Positions 34,672 through 43,543 of a stretch of 64,000 bases of DNA are shown in pieces. The DNA lies in the NCBI RefSeq assembly GCF_035784015.1, contig NZ_JALKOW010000001.1. One strand, written 5' to 3'. Under the pieces are notes generated by a model. It did not search any database, was not told the DNA's origin, and was given only the letters and a program-made list of their open reading frames with translations. A program made the position numbers and the translations under genes. The stretch comes from Comamonas sp009360615 (lineage in GTDB: Bacteria; Pseudomonadota; Gammaproteobacteria; Burkholderiales; Burkholderiaceae_C). Numbering within the stretch: the stretch's first letter is position 1; every line of letters begins with the position of its first letter.

Positions 34672-35577
34672 ATGGATATATCGGGCCTGGACCTCAATCT
34701 GCTGCGTGTTTTCGATGCGGTGTTCCGCCACGGCAGCGTCAGTCGTGCCTCGCAGGAGCTGGGCCTGTCCCAGCCCGCAGCCAGCCAGGCGGTGACACGG
34801 TTGCGGCAACTGCTGGGCGATCCACTGTTCGAGCGCATGCATGGAGGCGTGCGCCCGACGCCACGCGCCGAGCGGCTGGCCCAGGCGGTGAGAACGGCGC
34901 TTGCAACCCTGGAAGTGGCTCTGGCGGAGGCGCACACCTTCGACCCCTTGCAGGCCAGTCAGTGCTTTCGCATTCATCTCAGCGACATCGGCGAAGCACG
35001 TTTTCTGCCACCGCTGATGCAGGCCTTGCGACGACAGGCGCCCCACGTGCGGCTGCAAACCCTGCCCATGCCCATGGGCGAGATTGCCGACGCCCTGGAT
35101 CGTGGTTCGCTGGACATCGCCATCGGCTTTCTGCCTGGTGTGACGGGCACGCAGCAGAAGGTGTTGCTGTCCGACCGCTACGCGCTGTTGCTGCGTCAGG
35201 GGCATCCGGTCCTCGGGGGACTGAAGTCGCGCAGGCTGGGAGCCGGGCATTTGCGCAGTCTCGACTATGTGGCCGTGCGATCGCATTCCGAGACCCTGCG
35301 CATTCTGCGCAAGCTCGAGCTGCAGGATCAGGTACGCCTGTCGGCGGCGCACTTCATGGCCGTGCCCTCCATCGTGCAGCAGACGGATCTGGCGGTCGTC
35401 ATGCCCGCCGAGATTGCCCAGACCTTTGAGGCGCAGGGCGGCTATGTGGTGCTGCAGGCCGACTTGCCCGAGAGTGCCTTCGATGTATCGCTGCACTGGA
35501 GCTGGCGCTTCGCCAGGGAGCCTGCAAACCAGTGGCTGCGGGAGCTGGTCAGCGATGTGTTCCGGCAGCGCCGATAG
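34672..35577 (+). CDS. LysR-family transcriptional regulator
   Basis: The 301-aa product has an N-terminal LysR helix-turn-helix (residues 6-64, with HGSVSRASQELGLSQPAASQAVTRLRQLLGDPLFER split over two helices) and a C-terminal periplasmic-binding-like effector domain. It is transcribed away from the benzoylformate-decarboxylase-like operon with only 62 nt between, the usual sign that it controls that operon in response to a pathway compound. The effector is unknown. The sequence resembles the PnbR/NahR-like group in general form, but no specific name is assigned. Confidence 0.9.
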   Translation: MDISGLDLNLLRVFDAVFRHGSVSRASQELGLSQPAASQAVTRLRQLLGDPLFERMHGGVRPTPRAERLAQAVRTALATLEVALAEAHTFDPLQASQCFRIHLSDIGEARFLPPLMQALRRQAPHVRLQTLPMPMGEIADALDRGSLDIAIGFLPGVTGTQQKVLLSDRYALLLRQGHPVLGGLKSRRLGAGHLRSLDYVAVRSHSETLRILRKLELQDQVRLSAAHFMAVPSIVQQTDLAVVMPAEIAQTFEAQGGYVVLQADLPESAFDVSLHWSWRFAREPANQWLRELVSDVFRQRR

Positions 35578-35619
35578 CGTACCCGGGTCATCCCGAGGCT
35601 CCGGCGCTTGCCCGTCGCG

Positions 35620-35664
35620 TGAGGCCGCTGTCTCCCTGCCGGGCGTCCCGCAGGGGGCAACACG
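35620..35664 (+). repeat. Dispersed GC-rich intergenic repeat, copy after the LysR gene
   Basis: The order TGAGGCCGCTG, TGCCGGGCG, then GCAGGGGGCAACA matches the copy at 11747-11798 with small differences. It lies 42 nt past the LysR stop and next to a terminator. It is counted as a member of the same repeat family. Confidence 0.5.
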
Positions 35665-35697
35665 CAAAAAACGCCAGGCTTTTCAGGCTCTGGCGTT
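35665..35697. terminator. Bidirectional terminator between the LysR and MFS genes
   Basis: AACGCCAG (35670-35677) pairs with CTGGCGTT (35690-35697) around a 12-nt loop. On the minus strand it is followed by T6, which suits the MFS gene whose stop is 27 nt away. It may also end the converging LysR transcript. Confidence 0.8.
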
Positions 35698-35723
35698 TCA
35701 TGGGTCTTCGGTGACAGCGTGCG

Positions 35724-36980
35724 TTACTGAAGCTCCCGGCCCTTGAGCTCGGGAATCAGAAACACCGTGGCCAGCATGTCCAGCACATAGATGGCTGCCA
35801 GCAGCGCAATCGCCACCTGGAAGGAGTAGGCCATGGCCAGCGCACCGATGACGACCGGGCCCAGGCCGCCGACGGCGCGGCCGATGTTGAACAGCACGTT
35901 CTGCGCGGTGGCGCGGGCTTCGGTGGGATAGGCTTCGCTGATGACGGCGCCATAGCCGCCCATCATGCCGTTGACACACAGGCCCATGATGGCTCCCACC
36001 CACAGCATGGCCGTGGCATCGGTGAGTTGGGAATAGGCCAGCACCGAAACGACGGAGCCGGCCTGGAAGATCAGGAAAGTGGGTTTGCGGCCGATGCGGT
36101 CGGCCAGTTGGCCAAAGACCCAGATACCCAGCGACATGCCGATGATGGTGACGGCCGTCCACACCGACGACTTGGTCAGGCTGAAGCCCATCTGCTTGGA
36201 CAGAAAGCTGGGCATCCAGATCATGATGCCGTAGTAGCCGAAGTTCTGCACCGAGGTCAGCACGATCACGCCCAGGCTGATCCTGCGCGTGGCCTTGTCC
36301 TTCATCAGCAGCTTCAGGCATTGCATGGCCGAGGGTTGTTCCTTCTTGCTGCGTGCCACGAACACTTCGGGTTCATGCAGCTTGTTGCGGATGACCCAGG
36401 CCACGACCGCAGGAATCACGCCGACCAGAAACATGCCGCGCCAGCCGATGGAAGGCAGCAGCAGCGGGGTCAACATGGCTGCGCCCAGCACGCCCAGCTG
36501 CCAGCCCAGCGCCACATAGGACGAGACGCGTGCGCGATGGCGTGCGGGCCAGGCTTCGGCGGCCAGGGCCATGCCGATGCCGAACTCTCCCCCTAGGCCG
36601 ATGCCGGCAATGGTGCGGTAGATCAGCAAGTCCCAATAGCCTTGTGCAAAAGCGCACAGGCCCGTGAAGACGGCAAACAGCACAATCGTCCAGGTCAGCA
36701 CGCGGATGCGGCCGTATTTGTCGCTGAGCATGCCGAAGACGATGCCGCCGAAGACGGCGCCGATCAAGGTCCAGGTCACGAGAGAGCCGGCCTGGCCGGG
36801 CGTGAGGTTCAGATCCTTGGAGATGGCCGAGAGCATGAAGCCCAGAATCAGAAGGTCAAAGCCGTCCATGGCATAGCCGACGGCCGAACCCATGAGTGCT
36901 TTCCAGCTGTATCCGTTGACTTCTGTGGGAGCGGCGGGCGCGGCTATGCCTGCCACGGCGCCTGTGGTTTGTGTGGTCAC
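35724..36980 (-). CDS. MFS transporter, aromatic-acid/carboxylate:H+ symporter type
   Basis: The 418-aa product has 12 predicted transmembrane helices. It carries the MFS loop motif GMLSDKYGRIRVL after helix 2 and GQLADRIGRKP after helix 8. The first helix has MDGFDLLILGF, a form typical of the AAHS/SHS proton symporters for aromatic and other carboxylates. The start is a GTG at 36980, with AAGGA placed 7 nt before it and the protein beginning (M)TTQTTG. An upstream ATG at 37097 would give a Cys/Arg-rich non-membrane extension and was rejected. It may import the acid used by the neighbouring decarboxylase operon. Confidence 0.85.
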   Translation of the reverse strand: MTTQTTGAVAGIAAPAAPTEVNGYSWKALMGSAVGYAMDGFDLLILGFMLSAISKDLNLTPGQAGSLVTWTLIGAVFGGIVFGMLSDKYGRIRVLTWTIVLFAVFTGLCAFAQGYWDLLIYRTIAGIGLGGEFGIGMALAAEAWPARHRARVSSYVALGWQLGVLGAAMLTPLLLPSIGWRGMFLVGVIPAVVAWVIRNKLHEPEVFVARSKKEQPSAMQCLKLLMKDKATRRISLGVIVLTSVQNFGYYGIMIWMPSFLSKQMGFSLTKSSVWTAVTIIGMSLGIWVFGQLADRIGRKPTFLIFQAGSVVSVLAYSQLTDATAMLWVGAIMGLCVNGMMGGYGAVISEAYPTEARATAQNVLFNIGRAVGGLGPVVIGALAMAYSFQVAIALLAAIYVLDMLATVFLIPELKGRELQ

Positions 36981-37228
36981 GGGAGAGTCCTTGAGCGAAT
37001 GCGGACTTTGGGTGCCTGCTGGCCGGCTTCTGCAGAAAAAAGCCGGCCCTCGCTGGGCGCAAGACCAGCGCGCGGGCACGCAGCGTGCGTGCGGCATCCT
37101 TGAGGTGCAACGGGCACGAAAAAGTCCTTGAAGGGGAGTTGGAGCGGCTGGAGCATGGCGGCGCGATCTGCGCTGATTTCTGCAGGGCAGAAAGGGCAGT
37201 GCGGCGCCATGTCGCCTCTGTAAAAAGC

Positions 37229-37260
37229 GAAAAGCCCCAGCTGCGTGAGCAGATGGGGCC
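37229..37260 (-). terminator. Terminator after the first tRNA-Met
   Basis: GCCCCA (37234-37239) and TGGGGC (37254-37259) form a stem whose minus-strand 3' side is followed by TTTTCGC. It lies about 10 nt past the CCA end of the tRNA. Confidence 0.75.
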
Positions 37261-37266
37261 TGGATT

Positions 37267-37343
37267 TGGTGGTCGTAGCGGGACTCGAACCTGCGACATC
37301 AGCATTATGAATGCTGCGCTCTAACCAACTGAGCTATACGACC
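37267..37343 (-). tRNA. tRNA-Met (CAT), first copy
   Basis: The 77-nt cloverleaf reads GGTCGTA acceptor, AGTTGGTTA D-loop, anticodon loop TTCATAA (anticodon CAT) and the TTCGAGT T-loop, closing with TACGACC and an encoded ACCA end at 37270-37267. The acceptor pair G1-C72 marks it as elongator methionine tRNA rather than initiator. It is identical in the mature part to the copy at 37473-37549. The separate terminator and spacing suggest the two are made as one or two short transcripts. Confidence 0.95.
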
Positions 37344-37431
37344 GACAGCCAGCAATTGTATAGGAAGAATTGGCCCTGGCAGCCAAGTTGGGAATTTTTG
37401 TGTGCAGCTTGCAGCGAGCGTTGCCTCAAAG

Positions 37432-37467
37432 AAAAAACCGCAGTGCTCTTGCAAGCACTGCGGTTTT
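37432..37467 (-). terminator. Strong terminator between the two tRNA-Met genes
   Basis: A perfect 14-bp stem (37434-37447 with 37454-37467) encloses a 6-nt loop and ends in T6 on the minus strand. It lies 5 nt past the CCA end of the upstream tRNA. Read-through or a second promoter is needed for the downstream tRNA. Confidence 0.9.
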
Positions 37468-37472
37468 CGGTC

Positions 37473-37549
37473 TGGTGGTCGTAGCGGGACTCGAACCTGC
37501 GACATCAGCATTATGAATGCTGCGCTCTAACCAACTGAGCTATACGACC
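37473..37549 (-). tRNA. tRNA-Met (CAT), second copy
   Basis: This gene has the same 77-nt sequence as the copy at 37267-37343, with anticodon CAT in loop TTCATAA and an encoded CCA end at 37475-37473. It is the promoter-proximal copy. A good promoter lies directly upstream and a perfect-stem terminator directly downstream. Confidence 0.95.
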
Positions 37550-37559
37550 GAAGACAGCG

Positions 37560-37586
37560 ATTATATGCAAAAAATGTCGGGTTCAA
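37560..37586 (-). promoter_or_regulatory. Promoter of the tRNA-Met genes
   Basis: On the minus strand TTGAAC (37586-37581) and a perfect TATAAT (37565-37560) are 15 nt apart; reading the -35 as CTTGAA makes the spacer 16. Transcription would start a few bases before the mature tRNA 5' end at 37549. Confidence 0.7.
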
Positions 37587-37622
37587 GTGAATCGCCAAAA
37601 TTTCTTGCGAAAAATCCGGCGT

Positions 37623-38402
37623 TCACTGATGGGTGAAGTGAGCGGGGCGCTTGTTCACGAAGGCATCCATGCCTTCCTTCTGGTCCTGGGTGGCAAACAG
37701 GGCATGGAACAGGCGACGCTCGAACATCACGCCATCGGACAGTCCGCTCTCGAAGGCTCGGTTCACGGACTCCTTGGCAGCCATGACGGCCAGCTGGGAG
37801 AAGCCGCTGATGATGATGGCGGCGCCCAGCGTCTCTTCCATGAGCTTGTCAAAAGGCACGACGCGGCTGACCAGGCCGGCACGCTCGGCTTCCGTGGCGT
37901 CCATCATGCGGGCCGTCAGGGCCATGTCCATGGCCTTGGACTTGCCCACGGCACGCGGCAGGCGCTGCGTGCCGCCGGCACCGGGAATCACGCCCAGCTT
38001 GATTTCGGGCTGGCCGAACTTGGCATTGTCGGCGGCGATGATGAAGTCGCACATCATCGCCAGCTCGCAGCCACCGCCCAGGGCAAAGCCGCTGACGGCG
38101 GCAATCACGGGCTTGCGGATGCTGCGAATGGTTTCCCAGTTGCGCGTGATGTAGTCGCCGCCGTAGGCGTCGGCAAAGCTGTACTTGGCCATGGCACCGA
38201 TGTCTGCACCGGCGGCAAAAGCACGTTCGCTGCCGGTGATGATCATGCAGCCAATGCTTTTGTCGGCATCGAACTTCCTGAGTGCATCGCCCAGTTCGTC
38301 CATGAGCTGGTCGTTCAGCGCATTGAGCTGCTTGGGACGGTTCAGCGTGATGATGCCGACTTTTTCCGCTTCCACGCGGACTTCGATGGTTTCGTAGGCC
38401 AA
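37623..38402 (-). CDS. Enoyl-CoA hydratase
   Basis: The 259-aa crotonase-fold enzyme hydrates 2-trans-enoyl-CoA to 3-hydroxyacyl-CoA in beta-oxidation. Both catalytic glutamates of the mammalian enzyme are matched: Glu113 in GGGCELAMMCD and Glu133 in FGQPEIKLG. The oxyanion-hole segments AFAAGADIGAM and GFALGGGCE are present as well. It stands alone, upstream of the tRNA genes on the same strand. Symbols such as paaF, echA or fadB1 are possible, but the substrate range cannot be told from sequence. Confidence 0.92.
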   Translation of the reverse strand: MAYETIEVRVEAEKVGIITLNRPKQLNALNDQLMDELGDALRKFDADKSIGCMIITGSERAFAAGADIGAMAKYSFADAYGGDYITRNWETIRSIRKPVIAAVSGFALGGGCELAMMCDFIIAADNAKFGQPEIKLGVIPGAGGTQRLPRAVGKSKAMDMALTARMMDATEAERAGLVSRVVPFDKLMEETLGAAIIISGFSQLAVMAAKESVNRAFESGLSDGVMFERRLFHALFATQDQKEGMDAFVNKRPAHFTHQ

Positions 38403-38499
38403 GTTTGTCTCCTGCTAAAGAATGAAACGCTGCTGCCAAGAATAACCGCTGAGTCTGGCTGCCGGCTGTCGCGCAGCAGCGCCACCTTGGAGGTCTGGT

Positions 38500-40317
38500 T
38501 CACGCCGCAATGCCCGTCAGCCAGCGCTCTGCGGCGCCCTTGTCGCTGATTTCAAGCCCCAGATTGTGGGTGGGGCTGGCGCTATCTGCATCCTCGCTGG
38601 CGGTTTTGGCGAGCAGGCCGTCCAGCTTCAGCGTCAGCTGCAGAATCTGCTGATCGCGGGCCACCCAGGCAGTGAGCCGATCGGCACCGGCCGCGTACAG
38701 CGACACATCGTCCAGCTTGCTGATGCGCCAGCACTGGTCATTGACGTCAACGGCCAGCCACTCGTCTGCCGCCATCATGCCGGCCTGCTCGGCCGCGCCA
38801 CCGCGCAGCACGGTCTTGATCTGGACGCTGTGGTTCTCCTGCACCCGCAGACCCAGCTTCTGCGCCAGCTGTGCAGGCTCGGTCTTGCTCTTGACGCCGT
38901 GCTGCTCCAGCAGTTCGCGCAGGGGCAGCTCGCCGGTGGAGTGCACCCAGGTGCGGAGCTGTGCGGCAATGTCGGGGCTGCCCACTTCGCCGACCACGGC
39001 CAGCACGTCGGCTTCGCTGATGGGGCCGCCCGCGCTTTGGTGCCACAGGCTGCGCATCACCTCGTCCAGGCTGCCCGTGCCATTGGCGCGCAGGGCCAGA
39101 TCCAGACACAGGGCGACCAGCGAGCCCTTGGTGTAGTAGCTGACCGTGTGATTGGCGGTGTTCTCGTCCTGGCGGTAGTACTTGACCCAGGCATCGAAGC
39201 TGGCCTCAGCCACGGACTGGACCAGGCGGCCCGGCGTCTGCAGCACCTGGTTGATGGTGCGCGCGAGGAGCTTGAGGTACTGGCTGTTGTCCAGCAGTCC
39301 GGCCCGGCGCAGGAACAGGTCGTCGTAATAGCTGGTAAAGCCTTCGAAGAACCACAGCAGCTCGGTGTAGTTCTCCTGCTCGTAATCGTAGCGGGCCAGT
39401 TCGGCCGGGCGCAGGCGCTTGACGTTCCAGGTGTGGAAGTACTCGTGGCTGATCAGGCCCAGCAGGGTGTTGTAGCCTTCGCCGGCCCTGGCCTCACCTT
39501 TGCGCGGCAGATCGCGGCGACCGCAGATCAGCGCCGTGCTGTTGCGGTGCTCCAGGCCGCCATAGTTGTCATCCACCACGTTGAGCATGAAGACATAGCG
39601 ATCCATGGGCGGCCGGCTGCCGTCGGCATGCCAGAAGGCGATCTCGGCTTCGCAGATCTTTTTCGTATCGGCCAGCAGGCGCTCGCCATCAAAGCTGGGT
39701 GCGGCACCGGCGACCACAAATTCATGGGGCACGCCGCCGGCTTCAAAGCTGCCGCGCCAGAACCGCCCCATTTCGACGGGGCAGTCCACCAGCTCATCGT
39801 AGTGGGCGGCCTGGTAGAGACCGAAGCCGTTGGCGTCGACCTGTGCCGGCTTCAGGCCGGTGGCCACCTGCCAGCCCTCGGTGGCGGCGCTGCCAAGCAG
39901 CTCCAGCGCATGGGGGTGCTCTTCCAGGCCATGCACGCGCAGGCACAGGCTGGTGCCGTTGAAGAAACCGCGGCGGCGATCCAGCCAGGCCGTGCGCACC
40001 GAGGTGTCATAGGCGCAAACCTGATAGCTGACAATGCATGCTGAGTCTGCGTTGCAGGCAATTTTCCATTGATTTTTGCAGAGTTGTTGAACGGCCACGG
40101 GCTGGTCGTTCTGCACGGCTCTCAAGCCTTGCAGGTTCTTGGAGAACTCGCGCACCAGATAGCTGCCAGGAATCCACACCGGCAGCGACAGCAGCAGCTG
40201 CGCCGTGGGCCGGGCGATATGCAGCTGCACATCGAAAAGATGGGCGTCCACCGCGCTGGCCTGCACGACGAAGCGGATGTCGGGGCGAATGCCGGATGTG
40301 TTGAGAACAGAGGTCAT
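38500..40317 (-). CDS. M61-family metallopeptidase with PDZ domain (glycyl aminopeptidase-like)
   Basis: The 605-aa product has an N-terminal beta domain and then a catalytic domain with the zinc motif HEYFHTWNVKRLRP. A downstream Glu in LLWFFEGFTSYYDD completes the gluzincin set. A PDZ-like domain follows near residues 470-560. The family includes Sphingomonas glycyl aminopeptidase. No signal peptide is obvious, so location is unclear. It is adjacent to the enoyl-CoA hydratase and dsbC genes but shares no clear operon with them. Confidence 0.88.
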   Translation of the reverse strand: MTSVLNTSGIRPDIRFVVQASAVDAHLFDVQLHIARPTAQLLLSLPVWIPGSYLVREFSKNLQGLRAVQNDQPVAVQQLCKNQWKIACNADSACIVSYQVCAYDTSVRTAWLDRRRGFFNGTSLCLRVHGLEEHPHALELLGSAATEGWQVATGLKPAQVDANGFGLYQAAHYDELVDCPVEMGRFWRGSFEAGGVPHEFVVAGAAPSFDGERLLADTKKICEAEIAFWHADGSRPPMDRYVFMLNVVDDNYGGLEHRNSTALICGRRDLPRKGEARAGEGYNTLLGLISHEYFHTWNVKRLRPAELARYDYEQENYTELLWFFEGFTSYYDDLFLRRAGLLDNSQYLKLLARTINQVLQTPGRLVQSVAEASFDAWVKYYRQDENTANHTVSYYTKGSLVALCLDLALRANGTGSLDEVMRSLWHQSAGGPISEADVLAVVGEVGSPDIAAQLRTWVHSTGELPLRELLEQHGVKSKTEPAQLAQKLGLRVQENHSVQIKTVLRGGAAEQAGMMAADEWLAVDVNDQCWRISKLDDVSLYAAGADRLTAWVARDQQILQLTLKLDGLLAKTASEDADSASPTHNLGLEISDKGAAERWLTGIAA

Positions 40318-40411
40318 GGCAGCTCCAGAAATGCAGGCCGGAGCATGCGGACCTACCGCAGCACGCCTGAAACGGCATCAGGTGCGCGCTGCTCCGGCAA
40401 TAAGACAGGGA

Positions 40412-41119
40412 TTACTTGGCGGCGGCCAGATGCTTCTCGACTTCGGCAGCCGAGATGGCGCCGGGCACGCGCACATTGTTGGAGAAGATCACGGTGGGGG
40501 TGCCGGTGATCTTGTACTTGCGGCCGAAGGCCAGATTGCGCTGGATGGCAGCGGGGTCGCACTGGGCGGCAGCGGCGTTCTTGCTGTTCAGCATCTGCTC
40601 CTGCCAGGCCTTGGCCTGATCCTTGGCGCACCAGATGTTGCGCGACTTCTCGGCCGAGTCGGGGCTCAGGATGGGATAGAGGAACAGATAGATGGTGACG
40701 TTGTCCACGCTCTGCAGGTCTTTTTCAAAGCGCTTGCAGTAGCCGCAGTTCGGGTCTTCGAACACGGCCATCTTGCGCTCGCCCTTGCCATGCACGATGG
40801 TGATGGCGTCCTTGAAGGGCAGTTGCTTGAAGTCCACGGCCGTGAGCTGTGTCATGCGGTCTTCGGTCAGGTTGCGGCGTGCCTTGGTGTCGATCAGTTC
40901 GCCCTGGATCAGATAGTTGCCCTTGGCATCGGTGTAGAAGATGTCCGTGCCCACGCGCACTTCGTACAGACCGCTCATGGGAGTGGAGCGCACCTCGTCG
41001 ATCTTCTCGAGCTGGGGAATGCGCTCGGTCAGCGTCTTCTTGAGGTTGGCGTCCTGGGCGTGCACGCTCAGGCCGAAGGTCAGGCTGGCGGAGGCCAGCA
41101 GGCAGGCAACAAGTTTCAT
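40412..41119 (-). CDS. dsbC: Thiol:disulfide interchange protein DsbC
   Basis: DsbC (235 aa) is a periplasmic disulfide isomerase and chaperone kept reduced by DsbD. It has a signal peptide (residues 1-21, cleavage after VHA), an N-terminal dimerisation domain (about 25-80), a linker, and a thioredoxin domain with the active-site CGYC (Cys125, Cys128). The second cysteine pair appears in NIWCAKD and AAQCDPA. The cis-proline is in TGTPTVIF. The start at 41119 gives a normal signal peptide. An in-frame ATG 57 nt upstream was rejected. Confidence 0.93.
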   Translation of the reverse strand: MKLVACLLASASLTFGLSVHAQDANLKKTLTERIPQLEKIDEVRSTPMSGLYEVRVGTDIFYTDAKGNYLIQGELIDTKARRNLTEDRMTQLTAVDFKQLPFKDAITIVHGKGERKMAVFEDPNCGYCKRFEKDLQSVDNVTIYLFLYPILSPDSAEKSRNIWCAKDQAKAWQEQMLNSKNAAAAQCDPAAIQRNLAFGRKYKITGTPTVIFSNNVRVPGAISAAEVEKHLAAAK

Positions 41120-41246
41120 GGGTGATGTCTTGGCTGCAGCAGGCTGCAGCGCGAAAGGATTGAAGTCGGCTGCCATGCACGGTACCTGGATGGCAGATCT
41201 GTTGCTTGGAGTGCGGGCCGCGCCAAGGGTTCCCCGAGCCTGCTTC

Positions 41247-42374
41247 TCAGAGCAGGCCCATGGCCTGTCTGGCCATCCAGGCCTTGAGCGGGCCGCTTCG
41301 CTCGAAACCCTTCATGCCCCAATTGCGAAGCATCTGCACGGGTACTTCCGGGCGGGCAAAAAGCTGCTGCAGACCGTCCATGGCCAGGCCCATGGGGGCC
41401 AGAGCCGCCTTGCGCTCGCGTTCGTAGCGGCGCAGCAGCTTCAGATCGGCGGGGCTGCGCCAATAGTCACGCTCCTGCAGGATGCGCGCCAGGGCCTGCA
41501 CATCGCCCAGGCCCAGGTTCAGACCCTGGCCGGCCAGCGGATGGACGTTGTGGGCGGCGTCGCCTGCCAGGACCCAGCTTTGCGGGCTGTTCCTGTCCAG
41601 CGGTCCGCACCAGCGGTCTGCCACCGCCTGCTGCAGCGGCCAGCTGGCGCGTTCGGCCACCAGTTCCAGCTGGCCCAGCGCATCCTGGCTGATGGACTGC
41701 AGGCGGGTGGTGAAGCTTGCCTCTTCGCTTTGCAGCCAGTCGGGCAGCAGAGAGTGTTCCAGCGACCAGACCACGGCCACTTCGTGACCTTCGACGCCGC
41801 CCAGGGGCAGGAAGGCCAGAATCCCTTCGGGCGTGAACCACTGGCGTGCAATGCCGCCATGCGGCAGCTCGCAGCGCAGGCGCGTGGCAATCGCGTGCTG
41901 GGAATAGGGCGTGACGGAGAACTCCACGCCGAATTCGTTGCGCGAGCTGCTGTGGCGACCTTCGCAGACGGCGGTGAGCGCGGCCTCCACGGGCTGCTCG
42001 ACGATTTCCACCTGGGGCTGATAGCGCACGGCCTCGGCCAGGCGCTGCTCCAGCGCAGGGACGTCGACAATCCAGGCCAGGGCCTGCACGTCCTGAGACG
42101 CTGCATGAAACTCCACCTGGCCGTCGAGATCGCCAAACACCTGCATGCCGACCACCGGCGTCGCATCCTTCTCGTCAGGCCAGCAGCGAAGCGACTGCAG
42201 CACGGCCCTGGAGCTGGCATTGAGCGCATAGGCTCGCACATCCCTGTGCTGCTGGGATCGCGGCTGTGGCGGAACCACCAGGGCGACGCGCAGACGATCA
42301 CGCGCCAGCAAAAGAGCCAAGGTCCGGCCCGCGATGCCGGCTCCACGAATACATACATCAAAGGTTTGCGCCAT
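41247..42374 (-). CDS. FAD-dependent hydroxylase, UbiH/UbiF/COQ6 family
   Basis: The 375-aa flavoprotein has the FAD-binding GxGxxG as CIRGAGIAGRTLALLLARD near the N-terminus. It also has the family motif WVLAGDAAHNVHPLAGQGLNLGLGDV near residue 275. Family members hydroxylate the ubiquinone ring, so a role in ubiquinone synthesis is likely, although which ring position cannot be told. The ATG at 42374 is chosen over one 9 nt upstream. It is divergent from the MOSC gene. The distance to dsbC (127 nt) leaves room for a separate promoter. Confidence 0.87.
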   Translation of the reverse strand: MAQTFDVCIRGAGIAGRTLALLLARDRLRVALVVPPQPRSQQHRDVRAYALNASSRAVLQSLRCWPDEKDATPVVGMQVFGDLDGQVEFHAASQDVQALAWIVDVPALEQRLAEAVRYQPQVEIVEQPVEAALTAVCEGRHSSSRNEFGVEFSVTPYSQHAIATRLRCELPHGGIARQWFTPEGILAFLPLGGVEGHEVAVVWSLEHSLLPDWLQSEEASFTTRLQSISQDALGQLELVAERASWPLQQAVADRWCGPLDRNSPQSWVLAGDAAHNVHPLAGQGLNLGLGDVQALARILQERDYWRSPADLKLLRRYERERKAALAPMGLAMDGLQQLFARPEVPVQMLRNWGMKGFERSGPLKAWMARQAMGLL

Positions 42375-42537
42375 GTCCCGCATTGTAGGAGGCGCGGACA
42401 GGGCCTGCGCTCATAGAGGAAACCTCAGGCCCGTGGGCCGCTGCGTGCAGGAAACTATGTTGTTGATAGCGGTCTGCGATTGTCAGTCAAGGGTTTGAAG
42501 GCAAAATGACGAAGAATCCGAAATCGAAGGAGATGTG

Positions 42538-43425
42538 ATGACCGACACCCGCTATGACGTGCTGGGCAGGATTTCCGAGCTGTGGATCTACCCCGTCAAG
42601 TCCTGTGCCGGCATTGCCCTGAGCCAGGCCAGGCTCTCTCGCCATGGCCTGCAGTGGGACAGGCACTGGATGGTGGTGGATGCGGATGGGGTTTTCTTGA
42701 CCCAGCGCAGTCATCCGCGCATGGCATGGATCCGGCCCGAGATCACGGATGCGTATTTGCTGCTGCATTTTCCGGGCATGGACAGCCTGCAGATTCCCCT
42801 GGGGCAGCGGGGCGGCCCATGCCGCGTGCGGGTCTGGAAGGATTCGGTCGATGCCTGGGATCTGGGGGAGTGGGCGCAGCCCGCGCGCCACTGGCTGAGC
42901 CAGGCGCTGGCCGAGGATTGCCGCCTGGTGCGCTTCGATGCCTCCCGGCCGCGCCGGGCCAGCGAGCGCTGGGTGGGCGACGGCGATGCCCCGGTGCACT
43001 TTGCCGACGGCTACCCCCTGCTGCTGCTCAGCCAGTCGGCGGTGGACGAACTCAATCAGCGACTGCTGCAGGCCGGTGAGGCAGCCGTCGACGCGCGGCG
43101 CTTTCGGGCCAACATCGTGATAGCCGATATGGAGGCCCACGATGAGGATCGTGTGGAGCAGCTGGATCTGCTGGATCTGCCCGGCCTCAGCCTGAAACCC
43201 TGCAAGCCCTGCACGCGCTGCCCGATTCCCGATGTGGATCCCGATACCGCCCTGCCAGGCACTTCGGTGGGAGAGTCAATTTCCAGATATCGCCAGGACC
43301 CGCGTGTGGATGGTGCCATTACTTTTGGCATGAATGCGATGGTGCTGGGCCTGTGCGATGCTGTCGATGCCGGGGCGGAGCTGGCCGTGGGTCAGCAACT
43401 GGCAGGCAATCTGCGCTTTGATTGA
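42538..43425 (+). CDS. MOSC domain-containing protein
   Basis: The 295-aa product has an N-terminal MOSC beta-barrel (ELWIYPVKSCAGIALSQA) and a C-terminal MOSC domain with the cysteine segment KPCKPCTRCPIPDVD. MOSC proteins handle the molybdenum cofactor or use it to reduce N-hydroxylated compounds (YcbX, mARC). The start at 42538 has AAGGAG in front at normal spacing. A GTG one codon earlier is less likely. It stands apart from the mod/fdh block but is functionally related to Mo cofactor use. Confidence 0.88.
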   Translation: MTDTRYDVLGRISELWIYPVKSCAGIALSQARLSRHGLQWDRHWMVVDADGVFLTQRSHPRMAWIRPEITDAYLLLHFPGMDSLQIPLGQRGGPCRVRVWKDSVDAWDLGEWAQPARHWLSQALAEDCRLVRFDASRPRRASERWVGDGDAPVHFADGYPLLLLSQSAVDELNQRLLQAGEAAVDARRFRANIVIADMEAHDEDRVEQLDLLDLPGLSLKPCKPCTRCPIPDVDPDTALPGTSVGESISRYRQDPRVDGAITFGMNAMVLGLCDAVDAGAELAVGQQLAGNLRFD

Positions 43426-43543
43426 GGGCGGACGCCAGGCATGGGTCTTTGTCTTTCAAGGACTTGGGGCATCCCTGTAATCGGAATGCCGCCGAAGCAG
43501 TGTCCAATAAGGCCATCGGCAGCAGCAACGACGGGAGGGCAGC

